A stretch of DNA of 64,000 bases from Brevibacterium epidermidis NBRC 14811 (GCF_001570805.1 NZ_BCSJ01000011.1:1-64000); one strand, 5' to 3'; numbered from the stretch's first letter, positions 19,386 through 28,704 are shown. Numbers and translations: made by a program. Notes: generated from the letters alone by a model not told the origin.

Positions 19386-20662
19386 TGGAGCCCGATCCGG
19401 ACGCGACCGCCCGGGTCCTCAGCGCCATCGGCGAGGAGGACTTCGGGCGGCTGCTCGCGTCTTTGGTCACCCGGTACCGTGACTTCGACCTCGCCGAGGA
19501 GGCCCTCCACGACGCCGTCCTCCGCGCGGTTGAGACCTGGCCGAGTCGCGGAGTGCCCGAACGGCCCCAGGCGTGGCTGATGGCCACGGCGAAGAACCGC
19601 GCCATCGATCTCATCCGCGCCGACGAAGTGCGCACCCGGCACCTCGCGCGGCTGCGCATCGAGGATGAGCTGCGACCGGGTGACCACGATGACCATGCGG
19701 TGCGCCTCGGCGAGGAGATGGACGGAGCGGATATACCCGACGAACGCCTCGGGCTGTTCTTCACCTGTTCGCATCCGACCTTGCGCGAGGATGAGCGCAT
19801 CGTGCTCATCCTGCGCTTCCTCTCGGGACTGACCACCGCCGAGGTGGCTGCCGGCTTCCTCGTCGAGACCGCAACGATGCAGCAGCGGATCGTCCGCGCC
19901 AAGCAGCGGATCCTCAAGACCGGGATACCCTTTGGTCGTCCCGCACCCGATGAAATCAGCGATCGGCTGCCCGGAGTGCTGCGCGTCCTGTACCTCATCT
20001 TCACCCAGGGCATCAATGCCACTTCAGGTCCCGCGCATACTCGAGTCGACTTGCAGCGCGAAGCCATCCGTCTGACCCGACTTCTCGTCGGATACCTGCC
20101 AGGGCAGACCGAAGCCCGTGGTCTGCTGGCTCTGCTCCTGCTCACGCGAGCACGAGAGAGCACTCGGGTGGCTCAGGACGGCCGGCCGGTGCCGCTGGCC
20201 GACCAGGACCGCAGCAAGTGGGACTCTTTCCTCATCGCCGAAGGCACGGCGCTCGTTGACACGGCCGCAGGGGAGCCGGGAGCCGGTGCCTTCACCATTC
20301 AAGCGGCGATCGCAGCACTCCATGCTGATGCCGCGAGATTCGCCGACACGGACTGGAAGCAGATCCTCGTGCTCTACCGGATGCTCTCCGACCTTGACCC
20401 GTCTCCGGTCGTCGCCCTCAACACCGCGATCGCCCTGGGAAAGGTCTCAGGACCCGAAGCGGCCATGAGCGCCCTGGACAAACTGGCCGACGACCCGCAG
20501 CTGCTGCGGCACAGGCCCTTCCACATCGCCAGAGCCATCACACTGGACGAACTCGGCCGCACTTCCGAAGCCGAGGACGCCTATGCCGCCGGGCTGGATT
20601 GCCCCGGCAACGACGCCGAATCCGAATTCATCACTGCCCGGATCACCGATCTTCAGCGGTGA
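19385..20662 (+). CDS. ECF42-type RNA polymerase sigma factor
   Basis: The 425-aa protein has sigma region 2 (VTRYRDFDLAEEALHDAVLRAVETWPSRGVPERPQAWLMATAKNRAIDLIR) and region 4 (LRFLSGLTTAEVAAGFLVETATMQQRIVRAKQRI). A roughly 200-residue C-terminal TPR-like extension (DUF6596) follows. That architecture and the coupled upstream DGPF gene define the ECF42 group, which needs its C-terminal extension and has no classical anti-sigma factor. The start overlaps the YciI gene stop. It converges with the biotin carboxylase gene across 67 bp. Confidence 0.9.
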   Translation: MEPDPDATARVLSAIGEEDFGRLLASLVTRYRDFDLAEEALHDAVLRAVETWPSRGVPERPQAWLMATAKNRAIDLIRADEVRTRHLARLRIEDELRPGDHDDHAVRLGEEMDGADIPDERLGLFFTCSHPTLREDERIVLILRFLSGLTTAEVAAGFLVETATMQQRIVRAKQRILKTGIPFGRPAPDEISDRLPGVLRVLYLIFTQGINATSGPAHTRVDLQREAIRLTRLLVGYLPGQTEARGLLALLLLTRARESTRVAQDGRPVPLADQDRSKWDSFLIAEGTALVDTAAGEPGAGAFTIQAAIAALHADAARFADTDWKQILVLYRMLSDLDPSPVVALNTAIALGKVSGPEAAMSALDKLADDPQLLRHRPFHIARAITLDELGRTSEAEDAYAAGLDCPGNDAESEFITARITDLQR

Positions 20663-20729
20663 CCCGGGCAGGGACTTCTCCGTTTGGGACTGCCGCGTTC
20701 GGCGCGAAGCGAACGCAGGGAGGCGCTCC

Positions 20730-22541
20730 TCAGGCGGCGAAGCGGATGATCGCCTCACCGGACTTCACGGAGGCACCTGCGTCGACGAGCACCTCGGAGA
20801 CGGTGCCGGAGTGACCGGCCTTGAGAGGCTGTTCCATCTTCATCGCTTCGATGACGGCAAGGGTGTCGCCGGCTTCGACGGTGTCACCGGGATTGACGGA
20901 GACGGAGACGATGGTGCCCTGCATGGGAGCGTTGAGGGCATTCGAATCGTCAGCGATCTTCGCGCCTTTGCGGCTGCTCAGTCCGCGCTTGCGCCGCGGC
21001 ACGCTGGGGCTGGGAACATGACCGAGGTCGGCGATGACGTCCTTTGGTACCGAAACGGTCATTCGGCGGCCATCGACCTCGACCACAACACTGAAGCTGT
21101 CGGTTGCAGTACTCATCTGTTCTCCTAATTGTGGATCGGCCAGCGGATTGACGAAAGCGGTTTCGAGCCAGTTGGTCCAGACCTTGAATTCTGTGGCGAA
21201 CGCCGGCTCATCGACGAGCACTCGGTGCAGCGGCAGCAGCGTCGAGACCCCCTCGATGCGGTACTCGGACAGAGCGCGGCGGGCTCGGGCCAGGGCCTCA
21301 TCACGAGTGGCACCGGTGACGACGAGTTTGGCCAGCATCGGGTCGAAGTCCGTGCCGACGACGCTGCCTTCCCCGATTCCCGAGTCAAGACGCACTCCGG
21401 GACCTGAAGGCGCACGGTAGTTCTTCACCGCGCCGGTGGCGGGGAAGAACGTCGTGGGATCCTCGGCGTTGATGCGGAACTGGAAGGAGTGTCCGCGTAC
21501 GGCGGGGAACTCATCGGGAAGCGTCTCACCCGAAGCGATGCGAACCTGCCAGCCGACGAGGTCGACTCCGGTGATCTCCTCGGTGACGGTGTGCTCGACC
21601 TGGATGCGCGCATTGGCCTCCATGAAGATGATGGTGCCGTCCTCGCCGAGGAGGAACTCACAGGTCGCAGCGCCGACGTAGCCGACATGGGCGAGCAGGC
21701 GGGCCGAGGCTTCGGAGACGATGCGCTCCTGCTCGGCGCTGAGGAACGGGGCAGGTGCTTCTTCGACGATCTTCTGGTTGCGACGCTGCAGAGTGCAGTC
21801 ACGCGTGGACACGATCCGCACATTTCCATGGGAATCGGCCAAGCACTGAGTCTCGATGTGACGGGGGCGCACGATCTGCTTCTCGATGAGGCACTCACCG
21901 CGACCGAAGGCACTCTGCGCCTCCCGGGTGGCCGCGGAATATGCGGCTTCGAGGTCCTCGGCTGCAGCGCAGGCACGGAAACCGCGTCCGCCTCCGCCGT
22001 GGACGGCCTTGACGACGACGGGGAACCCGATCCGTTCGGCCACCTCTGCGGCTTCGGCCAAATCGGCCACCGCTCCGTCGGAACCGGGTGCGACCGGAGC
22101 ATCGACGGCCTCGGCGACGGCACGGGCTCCGGACTTGTCACCGAGGAGCTCGATCGCTGCCGGGGGAGGACCGACCCAGATCAGCCCTGCATCGATGACG
22201 GCCTGCGCGAACTGCGCATTCTCGGCCATATAACCGTAGCCGGGGTGGATGGCATCAGCGCCGGAGCGCTTTGCCAAGGCGAGGATCTTGTCGATGTCGA
22301 GATAGGTCTCTCCGGCTCCGGAACCGTCCAGCAGCCACGCGTCGTCGGCGAGTTCGACGAAGTCGGCATCTGAATCGGCGCGGGTGTACACGGCGACGGC
22401 CTTGATGCCGAGGTCGTGTGCGGCCCGAATGATGCGCAGAGCGATCTCACCGCGGTTGGCGATGAGGACCCGGCGGACGGCCCCGGTCGGAACAGTGGTG
22501 CTCAGTTCCGAGGTCGTTGAGTCGGAGAGAACTGTGGTCAT
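20730..22541 (-). CDS. Acyl-CoA carboxylase alpha subunit (biotin carboxylase plus BCCP)
   Basis: The 603-aa protein fuses an ATP-dependent biotin carboxylase (VLIANRGEIALRIIRAA, HPGYGYMAENAQFA, VKAVHGGGGRGFR, FMEANARIQVEHTVTE) to a C-terminal biotinyl domain with EAMKMEQP. It carboxylates biotin for an acetyl/propionyl-CoA carboxylase; the beta subunit lies outside the window. I start at the ATG 22541 because AAAGGAG lies four bases upstream; the frame is open to 22562 with no better site. Size and fusion match actinobacterial AccA3/BccA. No neighbouring gene is clearly functionally linked. Confidence 0.94.
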   Translation of the reverse strand: MTTVLSDSTTSELSTTVPTGAVRRVLIANRGEIALRIIRAAHDLGIKAVAVYTRADSDADFVELADDAWLLDGSGAGETYLDIDKILALAKRSGADAIHPGYGYMAENAQFAQAVIDAGLIWVGPPPAAIELLGDKSGARAVAEAVDAPVAPGSDGAVADLAEAAEVAERIGFPVVVKAVHGGGGRGFRACAAAEDLEAAYSAATREAQSAFGRGECLIEKQIVRPRHIETQCLADSHGNVRIVSTRDCTLQRRNQKIVEEAPAPFLSAEQERIVSEASARLLAHVGYVGAATCEFLLGEDGTIIFMEANARIQVEHTVTEEITGVDLVGWQVRIASGETLPDEFPAVRGHSFQFRINAEDPTTFFPATGAVKNYRAPSGPGVRLDSGIGEGSVVGTDFDPMLAKLVVTGATRDEALARARRALSEYRIEGVSTLLPLHRVLVDEPAFATEFKVWTNWLETAFVNPLADPQLGEQMSTATDSFSVVVEVDGRRMTVSVPKDVIADLGHVPSPSVPRRKRGLSSRKGAKIADDSNALNAPMQGTIVSVSVNPGDTVEAGDTLAVIEAMKMEQPLKAGHSGTVSEVLVDAGASVKSGEAIIRFAA

Positions 22542-22664
22542 GGTGCTCCTTTGTATGATCACAGAACAATTTAGAGAACAGCACCAAGCGTTTGTAGGAC
22601 AGCGATAAAAAATTGCGACGAGAACTTCAATGTCCTCGGGCGTGTCACTGGAACAGGGTCGAGT

Positions 22665-23402
22665 CTACCGCTGGAGAGTCCACAGATCGGGCCACAACAG
22701 GCCCATGTCGGTGACCAATTCGCGCACGACGGGCAGGCTGAGTCCGAGAACGGTGAGATGGTCGCCGTCGAGCCGGTCGACGAAGGCCCCACCGTACCCG
22801 TCGATCGTCAGCGCTCCGGCCACGTGGAACGGCTCTTCGGTGGCGATGTACGCTTCGAGCTCCTCTGGAGTGGGTGTGCCGATGAGCACCGAGGTGGCCG
22901 ACCGTTTCGACCGCAGCGCACTGAGTTCGAAGATCGCCGAGGCGGTCCGATCGTTTTCGTCGACGATAACGCTGCCGTCGTCGGCTCCCGACCGGTCGGC
23001 GGGGCCGTTCGTCTGCGGGGTCCGCGAGAGCACGGCGACCGTATGACCCGAATGCAGCTGCGTCCATTGACCAGCGATCGCCGACCAGACTTCACGAGTG
23101 CGTTCTGCCGTTCCCGGTTTCCCGATGGCCCGCCCGTCGAACTCGAGCAGAGAGTCCCCGGCGATGACGACGACGGTGTCCGCACCGTGCAGAGCCGGGG
23201 GAGTGGTGGCAATGATCCGATCGGTGACGGCACGTGCCTTCGCCTCCGACAGGGCTGTGGTCAGCTCACCGACGGAACCGGTGAACTCATCCTCGATGGC
23301 GCGCTCGTCGACCTCGGAGACGATGATGACCGGGTCGATCCCGCCGTCTCGCAGGATCTGTCGACGCGATGGAGACTGGGACGCGAGGACCACGGGGATC
23401 AC
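22665..23402 (-). CDS. maf: Maf family nucleoside triphosphate pyrophosphatase
   Basis: The 245-aa protein begins VVLASQSPSRRQIL and contains SEVDERAIEDE, HGADTVVVI and the terminal VLGLSLPVVRELV, all Maf hallmarks. Maf proteins hydrolyse non-canonical or modified dNTPs and were first seen as septum inhibitors. It is longer than most Maf proteins because of an insertion around residues 130-150 (PADRSGADDGSVIVDENDRT). Its ATG overlaps the stop of the upstream SGNH-like gene by four bases (23399-23402), indicating coupling. Confidence 0.88.
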   Translation of the reverse strand: MIPVVLASQSPSRRQILRDGGIDPVIIVSEVDERAIEDEFTGSVGELTTALSEAKARAVTDRIIATTPPALHGADTVVVIAGDSLLEFDGRAIGKPGTAERTREVWSAIAGQWTQLHSGHTVAVLSRTPQTNGPADRSGADDGSVIVDENDRTASAIFELSALRSKRSATSVLIGTPTPEELEAYIATEEPFHVAGALTIDGYGGAFVDRLDGDHLTVLGLSLPVVRELVTDMGLLWPDLWTLQR

Positions 23403-24391
23403 GAGACGGCCTCCGAGCGATTCGGAACGGGTTCGTCAGTGCCGTCCTGCGTCTCCGGTGCTTCTTCTGCGTCTACAGCATCTTCGGCAGACGGGGCTTC
23501 CGCTCCGGGAATGAGGTCGTGACGGCGAGCGGATTCGCCCTTCTCCGGGATATCGAGGCTGCGGTCGACGACGACCGGAGCTTCGATGCGTTCGGCGATC
23601 GCGGACAGCAGAGTCGAGGACAGCTGTGCATAGCCGAGTTCGCTGGGGAACCGTCCGGAGTCATTGAGCAGAGACCAGCGTGTCGTACCGCTGAGAGATC
23701 CAGTCGACCGCAGCGGAACCGCACGTGCGGCCAGCGCGGCCAGCCACTGGGAGCCGGCGAGGACACGGGAGGTCCGACGCAGGGACGTCTTGAGCGGATC
23801 GCGCAGCCCCGGCAGACCGCCGAGATTGGGGCAGACGAGGACGAACACAGTGTAGCGACCCTCGCGCTGCAGCCGGTTGATGGCCTGGTTGAGTACGGGA
23901 ACGCCGATGGTCGCCTGGATCGGGTGGATGATGTCGCCGGTGCCGATCGAGATGATCGCAAACCGGCGGTCCTCGCTCCATTGGTCCGAAAGCTGACGGG
24001 AGAGCCAAGGTGAACGCAGGACCTCATCGACCTGCCGATGCAGATCATCTGACAGCGCCGAGGGACGGGCCGTGGTCTGGACCCGGACGGTGGTGCCGAG
24101 CATCCGCGCCAATCCGCGGCCGATGAGAGTCGGCGGCGCCTGCTCGGGATCGACGTCTACCCCGCACAACCAGGAATCGCCGATGATGGCCAGGGCGGCG
24201 GAGTCGTCATCGTCGTTGTCACGCGGGGCGGCGATCGCCTCGGTGAATGTGGAGTAGCGACGATTCTTGTCGTCGTCGAAGGAACGGCGCAGCGATCCGG
24301 CCTGGTGGCGGAGCAGCCCGGCCGCCGAGGCGCCGGCGCCGACGACTGTCGCGCCCATGGTCGCCAGCGTATAGATCAAGCGTCTTCCCAC
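23399..24391 (-). CDS. SGNH/GDSL-like hydrolase, probably divergent
   Basis: The 330-aa protein has an N-terminal hydrophobic helix (about 5-28), the nucleophile block AIIGDSWLCGVDVD and a second block IISIGTGDII. Where SGNH enzymes normally carry Asp-x-x-His near the end, this one reads NDSGRFPSELGYAQ, with the aligned histidine missing. It also has a long acidic C-terminal tail. It may be a secreted or membrane-anchored esterase-like protein with altered catalysis. The stop overlaps maf. Family level is moderately sure; activity is not. Confidence 0.7.
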   Translation of the reverse strand: MGRRLIYTLATMGATVVGAGASAAGLLRHQAGSLRRSFDDDKNRRYSTFTEAIAAPRDNDDDDSAALAIIGDSWLCGVDVDPEQAPPTLIGRGLARMLGTTVRVQTTARPSALSDDLHRQVDEVLRSPWLSRQLSDQWSEDRRFAIISIGTGDIIHPIQATIGVPVLNQAINRLQREGRYTVFVLVCPNLGGLPGLRDPLKTSLRRTSRVLAGSQWLAALAARAVPLRSTGSLSGTTRWSLLNDSGRFPSELGYAQLSSTLLSAIAERIEAPVVVDRSLDIPEKGESARRHDLIPGAEAPSAEDAVDAEEAPETQDGTDEPVPNRSEAVS

Positions 24392-24455
24392 TGAATTCCC
24401 TCCTCCGGCGTCATCATTGCACCTTTGTCAGTGCATCAACAACTATTGTTGGGGC

Positions 24456-25883
24456 ATGAGCGAAAACGATCAGCAGCAACCTCAGAACCGATTCCGAGGG
24501 GCCTGGGAGGCGTTCCGGCGCGGACGCGGATCCTCTCAACAAACCGAGCCCGAACCCGAAGTGACCCCGTCGCAGGCGGTCAGTCCTGAGGAGATCGCAC
24601 TCAGCCGAATCGAAGCCGAGGCCAAACCATATGTGGCTCCTGGCCTCAAACTCGCTGCCGCGTGGTCGTGGCGGTCGATCGTCGTCCTCGTGGCGATCGG
24701 TGTGGCTCTGTGGCTCCTGTCGAAGATCTCCAGCGTCGTGCTGCCCGTGCTCATCGCTCTGCTGCTGGCCGCACTGCTCGCTCCGCTGACCGGATGGCTG
24801 AACAAGAAGGGCATTCCTCGCGGAGGGGCCGCAGCGATCGCTTTCATCGGATTCATCGTCGTCGTCCTCGGACTCTTCGGCCTCGTCGGCCAGCAGATCT
24901 ATTCCGGGATGCCCGACCTCGTCAAACAGGTCATCGCCGGTGTGTCCGGGATCAGCGGATGGTTGGCCTCGAGTCCCTTCGGAATCGATGCCTCGACGAT
25001 CTCGAGCTATATGAACGAAGCCATCGATACCGCGACGAACTTCTTCCAGAACAACAGCAGCCAGCTCCTCGGTGGCGCCCTGCAGGCCACCTCCTCGGTG
25101 GGGACCTTCCTCACCGGCATGGCTGTCTGCCTGTTCACGACGTTCTTCTTCCTCTATGACGGACAGAACATCTTCAAGTGGGTGATGAACCTGCTGCCGG
25201 TCCCGGCCCGCCCCGTCGCCACGGGTGCCGCTTTGAAAGGGTGGACGACCCTCGTGCAGTACGTGCGGGTCCAGATCCTCGTCGCCGCCGTCGACGCGAT
25301 CGGCATCGGCATCGGTGCCGCGTTCCTCGGAATCCCGCTGGTCATCCCCATGACAGTGCTGGTGTTCCTCACTTCGTTCGTCCCCGTCGTCGGTGCGATC
25401 GCCTCCGGCGCGGTCGCCGTGCTCGTGGCATTGGTCTCCAACGGACTGATCAGCGCGGTCATCATGTTGGCCGTGGTCATCGCCGTCCAGCAGATCGAAA
25501 GCCAAGTCCTGCAGCCGTTCCTCATGGGCAAGGCCGTGTCCGTCCATCCGCTGGCTGTGATCCTCGCGGTCACCGGCGGCGGATTCCTCTTCGGCATCGT
25601 CGGCGCCCTCTTCGCCGTTCCCCTGGTGGCAGTGCTCAACAGCGTCGTCAGTTATATCGTGCGCACGAACGCCGGTGATGCTGAGGACGCGGAGGAGGAT
25701 CCGCCGCGTGACCCGAATGAGCGCGAAGCCACCGCCGTCCTCGAGACAGCGAAAGAACGGCTCAACGACGCCGTCCACGAGTCCGCAGAAGACGAACGTG
25801 CCTCTGGTTCCGAACCGAACGACTCCGGTGAGTCAGACACTTCGGCGGGACCCGAACGCTCGAAGCAGGACCCCGAAGGCTGA
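24456..25883 (+). CDS. AI-2E family transporter
   Basis: The 475-aa integral membrane protein has about eight hydrophobic helices between residues 60 and 410. The signature regions are VLPVLIALLLAALLAPLTGWLNKKGIPRG, FLTSFVPVVGAIASGAVAVLVAL and QQIESQVLQPFLMGKAVSVHPLAVILAVTGGGFLFG. N- and C-terminal tails are long, hydrophilic and acidic. The family (formerly PerM/UPF0118) exports small molecules or ions in the cases studied; the substrate here is unknown. The ATG at 24456 is chosen over 24417 because the extra residues are atypical. A 16-bp hairpin follows. Confidence 0.87.
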   Translation: MSENDQQQPQNRFRGAWEAFRRGRGSSQQTEPEPEVTPSQAVSPEEIALSRIEAEAKPYVAPGLKLAAAWSWRSIVVLVAIGVALWLLSKISSVVLPVLIALLLAALLAPLTGWLNKKGIPRGGAAAIAFIGFIVVVLGLFGLVGQQIYSGMPDLVKQVIAGVSGISGWLASSPFGIDASTISSYMNEAIDTATNFFQNNSSQLLGGALQATSSVGTFLTGMAVCLFTTFFFLYDGQNIFKWVMNLLPVPARPVATGAALKGWTTLVQYVRVQILVAAVDAIGIGIGAAFLGIPLVIPMTVLVFLTSFVPVVGAIASGAVAVLVALVSNGLISAVIMLAVVIAVQQIESQVLQPFLMGKAVSVHPLAVILAVTGGGFLFGIVGALFAVPLVAVLNSVVSYIVRTNAGDAEDAEEDPPRDPNEREATAVLETAKERLNDAVHESAEDERASGSEPNDSGESDTSAGPERSKQDPEG

Positions 25884-25946
25884 GGTTCTGGCCCAACGGT
25901 CCGACGGGTCTCGCCTGAGCCGGAGTGAACGGACCAGTGAATAGAC

Positions 25947-25980
25947 AAGTGGGCGGGTGCGAAATCGCACCCGCCCACTT
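25947..25980. terminator. Bidirectional terminator between the transporter gene and greA
   Basis: A perfect 16-bp inverted repeat (25947-25962 and 25965-25980) starts AAGTGGGCGGGTGCGA and has a minimal AA loop. It lies between convergent genes and is flanked by A and T residues suited to both directions. Confidence 0.85.
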
Positions 25981-25994
25981 CGGTCTGTACTCGA

Positions 25995-26489
25995 TCAGCC
26001 GGTGAAGGCCTCCACGGAGTCGACCTTGACCTCGATTGTCTTGCCGTTCGGAGCCTCGTAGGAGGTCTTGTCTCCGGCCTTGACGCCGAGGACAGCCGCT
26101 CCGAGCGGGGACTTCTCCGAGAAGACGTCGATATCGGAGTCTCCGGCGATCTCGCGGTTGCCCAGCAGGAACCGCATGCTGTTGCCGGCGACAGTTGCGT
26201 TGACGACGGTTCCCGGGGTGACGGTCTTGCCGTCGCTGTCGCTGGAACCGACCTTGGCATTGCGCAGCAGCACCTCGAGCTGGCGGATGCGTGCTTCCTG
26301 CTTGCCCTGCTCGTCACGCGCTGCGTGGTAGCCGCTGTTCTCCTTCAAGTCACCCTCGTCGCGGGCGGCTTCGATCTTCTCAGCAATCTCTGCACGACCC
26401 GGTCCGGAGAGATGCTCGAGTTCCTTCGACAGGCGGTCAAAGGCCTCCTGGGTCAACCATGTTTCTTCCTGGGTGACTTCCTCGGTCAT
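25995..26489 (-). CDS. greA: Transcription elongation factor GreA
   Basis: The 164-aa protein has the N-terminal coiled-coil hairpin, with acidic tip ARDEGDLKENSGYHAARDEQG, and the C-terminal FKBP-like domain (SPLGAAVLGVKAGDKTSYEAPNGKTIEVKV). GreA rescues backtracked RNA polymerase by stimulating transcript cleavage. The ATG at 26489 has GAAGGAGAAG just upstream; the frame open to 26558 passes through a terminator hairpin and is not coding. It lies downstream of the DUF4307 gene, in the common actinobacterial order mca-DUF4307-greA. Confidence 0.95.
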   Translation of the reverse strand: MTEEVTQEETWLTQEAFDRLSKELEHLSGPGRAEIAEKIEAARDEGDLKENSGYHAARDEQGKQEARIRQLEVLLRNAKVGSSDSDGKTVTPGTVVNATVAGNSMRFLLGNREIAGDSDIDVFSEKSPLGAAVLGVKAGDKTSYEAPNGKTIEVKVDSVEAFTG

Positions 26490-26536
26490 GACTTCTCCTT
26501 CTTCGGTCGGTGCACTGACAGGCGTGTCAGGCAACG

Positions 26537-26564
26537 AAAAAACCGGGCGTATGGGCACGCCCGG
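26537..26564 (-). terminator. Intrinsic terminator downstream of the DUF4307 gene
   Basis: CCGGGCG/CGCCCGG (26543-26549, 26558-26564) is followed on the minus strand by six T (26537-26542 as A on the + strand). It separates DUF4307 from greA, so greA probably has its own promoter just below it. Confidence 0.75.
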
Positions 26565-26677
26565 AAGTTGAATGAAACTATAGTGTAACGCATCAGCGGA
26601 GAAAAACGATGAGTTCCATCACGTTCCCGGCCGTGAGCCGGAGGTTCGTGACCGCAACGCGCGTCCTCGTGCGAGAA

Positions 26678-27103
26678 CTATTCGAACCAGCAGGATTCCA
26701 CGTGACCTGAGGCGGCCAGCTGCGTCGTGGCCAGGTCGACGTCGACGCGCTTCGGCGAGTTCGGGTCGGCGTTCGGATCGGCAGGAACGGTGACCTCGGT
26801 GAAGCCGACTACCGCTTCGTGCTCATTCGTGGCCTGGATGATGCAGTGCACGTCGCGTTTCTGATCAGGAAATATTCCGACGCTGACGTGCGTTGAAGAA
26901 TCGTCGACAACCGAATAGTCAAGAGTGCGCGGCGTCGTGGGATTCGTCTGCGGGCGGAAGGCCCAGACTGCGATGACAGCGACGACTGCGGCGAGGACGA
27001 TGACGGCGATGATCTTCGCTCTACGGCTCAGCTCACGCTTGGGTCTGCGGGTCCGGCCGTAGCGATCTTCATTCAGTGGTGGTGCCACTGTTACCTCAGT
27101 CAT
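26678..27103 (-). CDS. DUF4307 membrane protein
   Basis: The 141-aa protein has a basic N-terminus (YGRTRRPKRELSRRAK), one membrane helix (about residues 30-48) and an extracytoplasmic domain. Two conserved-type cysteines lie in DVHCII and VESCWF, typical of DUF4307. The function is unknown; the family sits beside mca in many Actinobacteria, as here. The 123-bp space to the divergent mca gene holds both promoters. Confidence 0.82.
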   Translation of the reverse strand: MTEVTVAPPLNEDRYGRTRRPKRELSRRAKIIAVIVLAAVVAVIAVWAFRPQTNPTTPRTLDYSVVDDSSTHVSVGIFPDQKRDVHCIIQATNEHEAVVGFTEVTVPADPNADPNSPKRVDVDLATTQLAASGHVESCWFE

Positions 27104-27226
27104 TGAATTCCTCTTTAAGTACTTCGCGCACTAATCTAGAGTAGTCGATCCTCTGCCGGCGATCATGTCAGCCGCAGCGCCGGCAGCGGGTGGCCACCAG
27201 GCTGAATCGAAAGGGACATTTAGGAT

Positions 27227-28237
27227 ATGACTTCGCTTCCGTACCATGGGCTGCGCCTCTTGGCCGTCCATGCCCACCCCGACGACGAATCCTCGAAGGG
27301 TGCGGCAACGAGCGCGAAGTACGCTTCTCTGGGTGCGCGGGTGCTCATCGCCACCATGACCGGTGGTGAGGCCGGAGACATCCTCAACCCTGCTCTGCTC
27401 CAGAGCCCGAAGGCCAGCCGGGACATCGCCGGTCTCCGCCGTGAGGAGATGGCCACCGCTGCCGCAGCTCTCGGCGCCGAGCATGTCTGGGTCGGCCACG
27501 TCGATTCGGGTCTGCCCGACGGCGATTTCGACAACCAGACTCCTCCCGGCTGCTTCTATCGGGTCCCTGACGAGGTGGCGATGCTGCCTCTCGTCCACAT
27601 CATCCGCACCTTCCGCCCGCAGGTGGTGACCACCTATGACGAACTCGGCGGATATCCTCACCCCGATCACATCAAGAACCATGCCGTGACCATGGCCGCC
27701 GTCGAGGCTGCCGCTGATGCGAACTCCCACCCCGAGCTCGGCGAACCGTGGCAGGTGCAGAAGATCTACTTCAACCAGGATCTGTCGGCGAAGAAGTGGA
27801 TCACCATCCACGAGAAGATGCTCGAAGCGGGACTCGAGTCCCCGTTCGCCGACCATCTCGAGGACTTCAAGAAGCGAGATAACCAGCGCCACAACTGGCT
27901 GAGCACCCGCATCGCCTGCTCCGAGTTCTTCTCCGCTCGCGATCGTGCGCTTCTCTCCCACGCCACTCAGATCGACCCCGAGGGCGGGTTCTTCTCCGCT
28001 TCCCGCAAGGCCGCTCGCACGTATTGGCCGACCGAAGAGTTTGAACTCGCACTCGACCTCACCGGCCGTGAGCAGCTCAACCGGGATCTCGACTTCCAGG
28101 AGACCGATCTGTTCGCTGCCGTGACCTTCGATGACGGTCGTCGTGTTTCCGAAGAGGGGATGCTCCCGGAATCACCGGCAGCAGACGACCTCGACGCTGA
28201 TTCCTCCGTCCCGACCGAAAGCGACACCCGCGCATGA
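27227..28237 (+). CDS. mca: Mycothiol S-conjugate amidase
   Basis: The 336-aa zinc enzyme cleaves mycothiol S-conjugates into a mercapturic acid and GlcN-Ins, part of actinobacterial detoxification. The metal site AHPDDE lies at residues 16-21. TMTGGEAGDILNP and the later YDELGGYPHPDHIKNH supply the remaining ligands, and full length matches Mca. Its 3' end overlaps the next ATG by four bases (28234-28237). MshB is a close paralogue, but the C-terminal length and the neighbours (DUF4307, greA, small membrane protein) favour Mca. Confidence 0.93.
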   Translation: MTSLPYHGLRLLAVHAHPDDESSKGAATSAKYASLGARVLIATMTGGEAGDILNPALLQSPKASRDIAGLRREEMATAAAALGAEHVWVGHVDSGLPDGDFDNQTPPGCFYRVPDEVAMLPLVHIIRTFRPQVVTTYDELGGYPHPDHIKNHAVTMAAVEAAADANSHPELGEPWQVQKIYFNQDLSAKKWITIHEKMLEAGLESPFADHLEDFKKRDNQRHNWLSTRIACSEFFSARDRALLSHATQIDPEGGFFSASRKAARTYWPTEEFELALDLTGREQLNRDLDFQETDLFAAVTFDDGRRVSEEGMLPESPAADDLDADSSVPTESDTRA

Positions 28238-28629
28238 TCCTCGCGTCCACTCCAGCTCCGACTCCGAGCGGAGGCCCGGACCCGGATCTGGTGACACCCG
28301 GAACCATCGGCTTCCTGGCGACCCTCGCAATCGTCGTCCTGACGATCTTCCTCATCCGCGACGCCCTGCGCCGTGTCCGTCGGGTGCGGGCACGCTCGGG
28401 TGCCAGCGACGCCTATCCGATCCCGCTGCGCAAACATGTGGTGCCCAACCAGTCGAAGCTCTCCGGTCCGGAAGCGCCCGAACCGGAGACCGTTGACAGC
28501 GAATCCGACGAGGCCGACAGCAGAACCGACGAAGCGGGCGAAGAAACCGGGGTTGACGATGAAGATCGCCGAGGCGGCTCGACGGAGGAGCCGACCGATT
28601 CCTCCGAATCGTCCGACGACCGCTCCTGA
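28234..28629 (+). CDS. Small single-pass membrane protein downstream of mca
   Basis: The 131-aa product has one N-terminal membrane helix (TIGFLATLAIVVLTIFLI, about residues 24-41), then a basic stretch and a conserved-looking segment (YPIPLRKHVVPNQ). The rest is a disordered acidic tail. The ATG overlaps the mca stop, so it is translated with mca. A small membrane protein in this slot recurs in Actinobacteria (Rv1083 position). Function unknown. Confidence 0.75.
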   Translation: MILASTPAPTPSGGPDPDLVTPGTIGFLATLAIVVLTIFLIRDALRRVRRVRARSGASDAYPIPLRKHVVPNQSKLSGPEAPEPETVDSESDEADSRTDEAGEETGVDDEDRRGGSTEEPTDSSESSDDRS

Positions 28630-28670
28630 ACTTCTGAACCGGAGGACGCTGGGCCTCTGAGCTCAATGAC

Positions 28671-28704
28671 AACGGCGCGATCACCGATGGGTGATCGCGC
28701 CGTT
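28671..28704. terminator. Strong hairpin between the mca unit and the hemolysin III gene
   Basis: A perfect 15-bp stem (28671-28685 and 28690-28704) starts AACGGCGCGATCACC and closes on a GATG loop. It separates convergent units and likely acts in both directions. Confidence 0.82.

Noticed and set aside
24414..25778. 454-codon frame antisense to the AI-2E transporter gene
   Set aside because: Composition is Asp/His/Gln-rich, as expected from the complement of hydrophobic codons; the transporter frame is clearly real.
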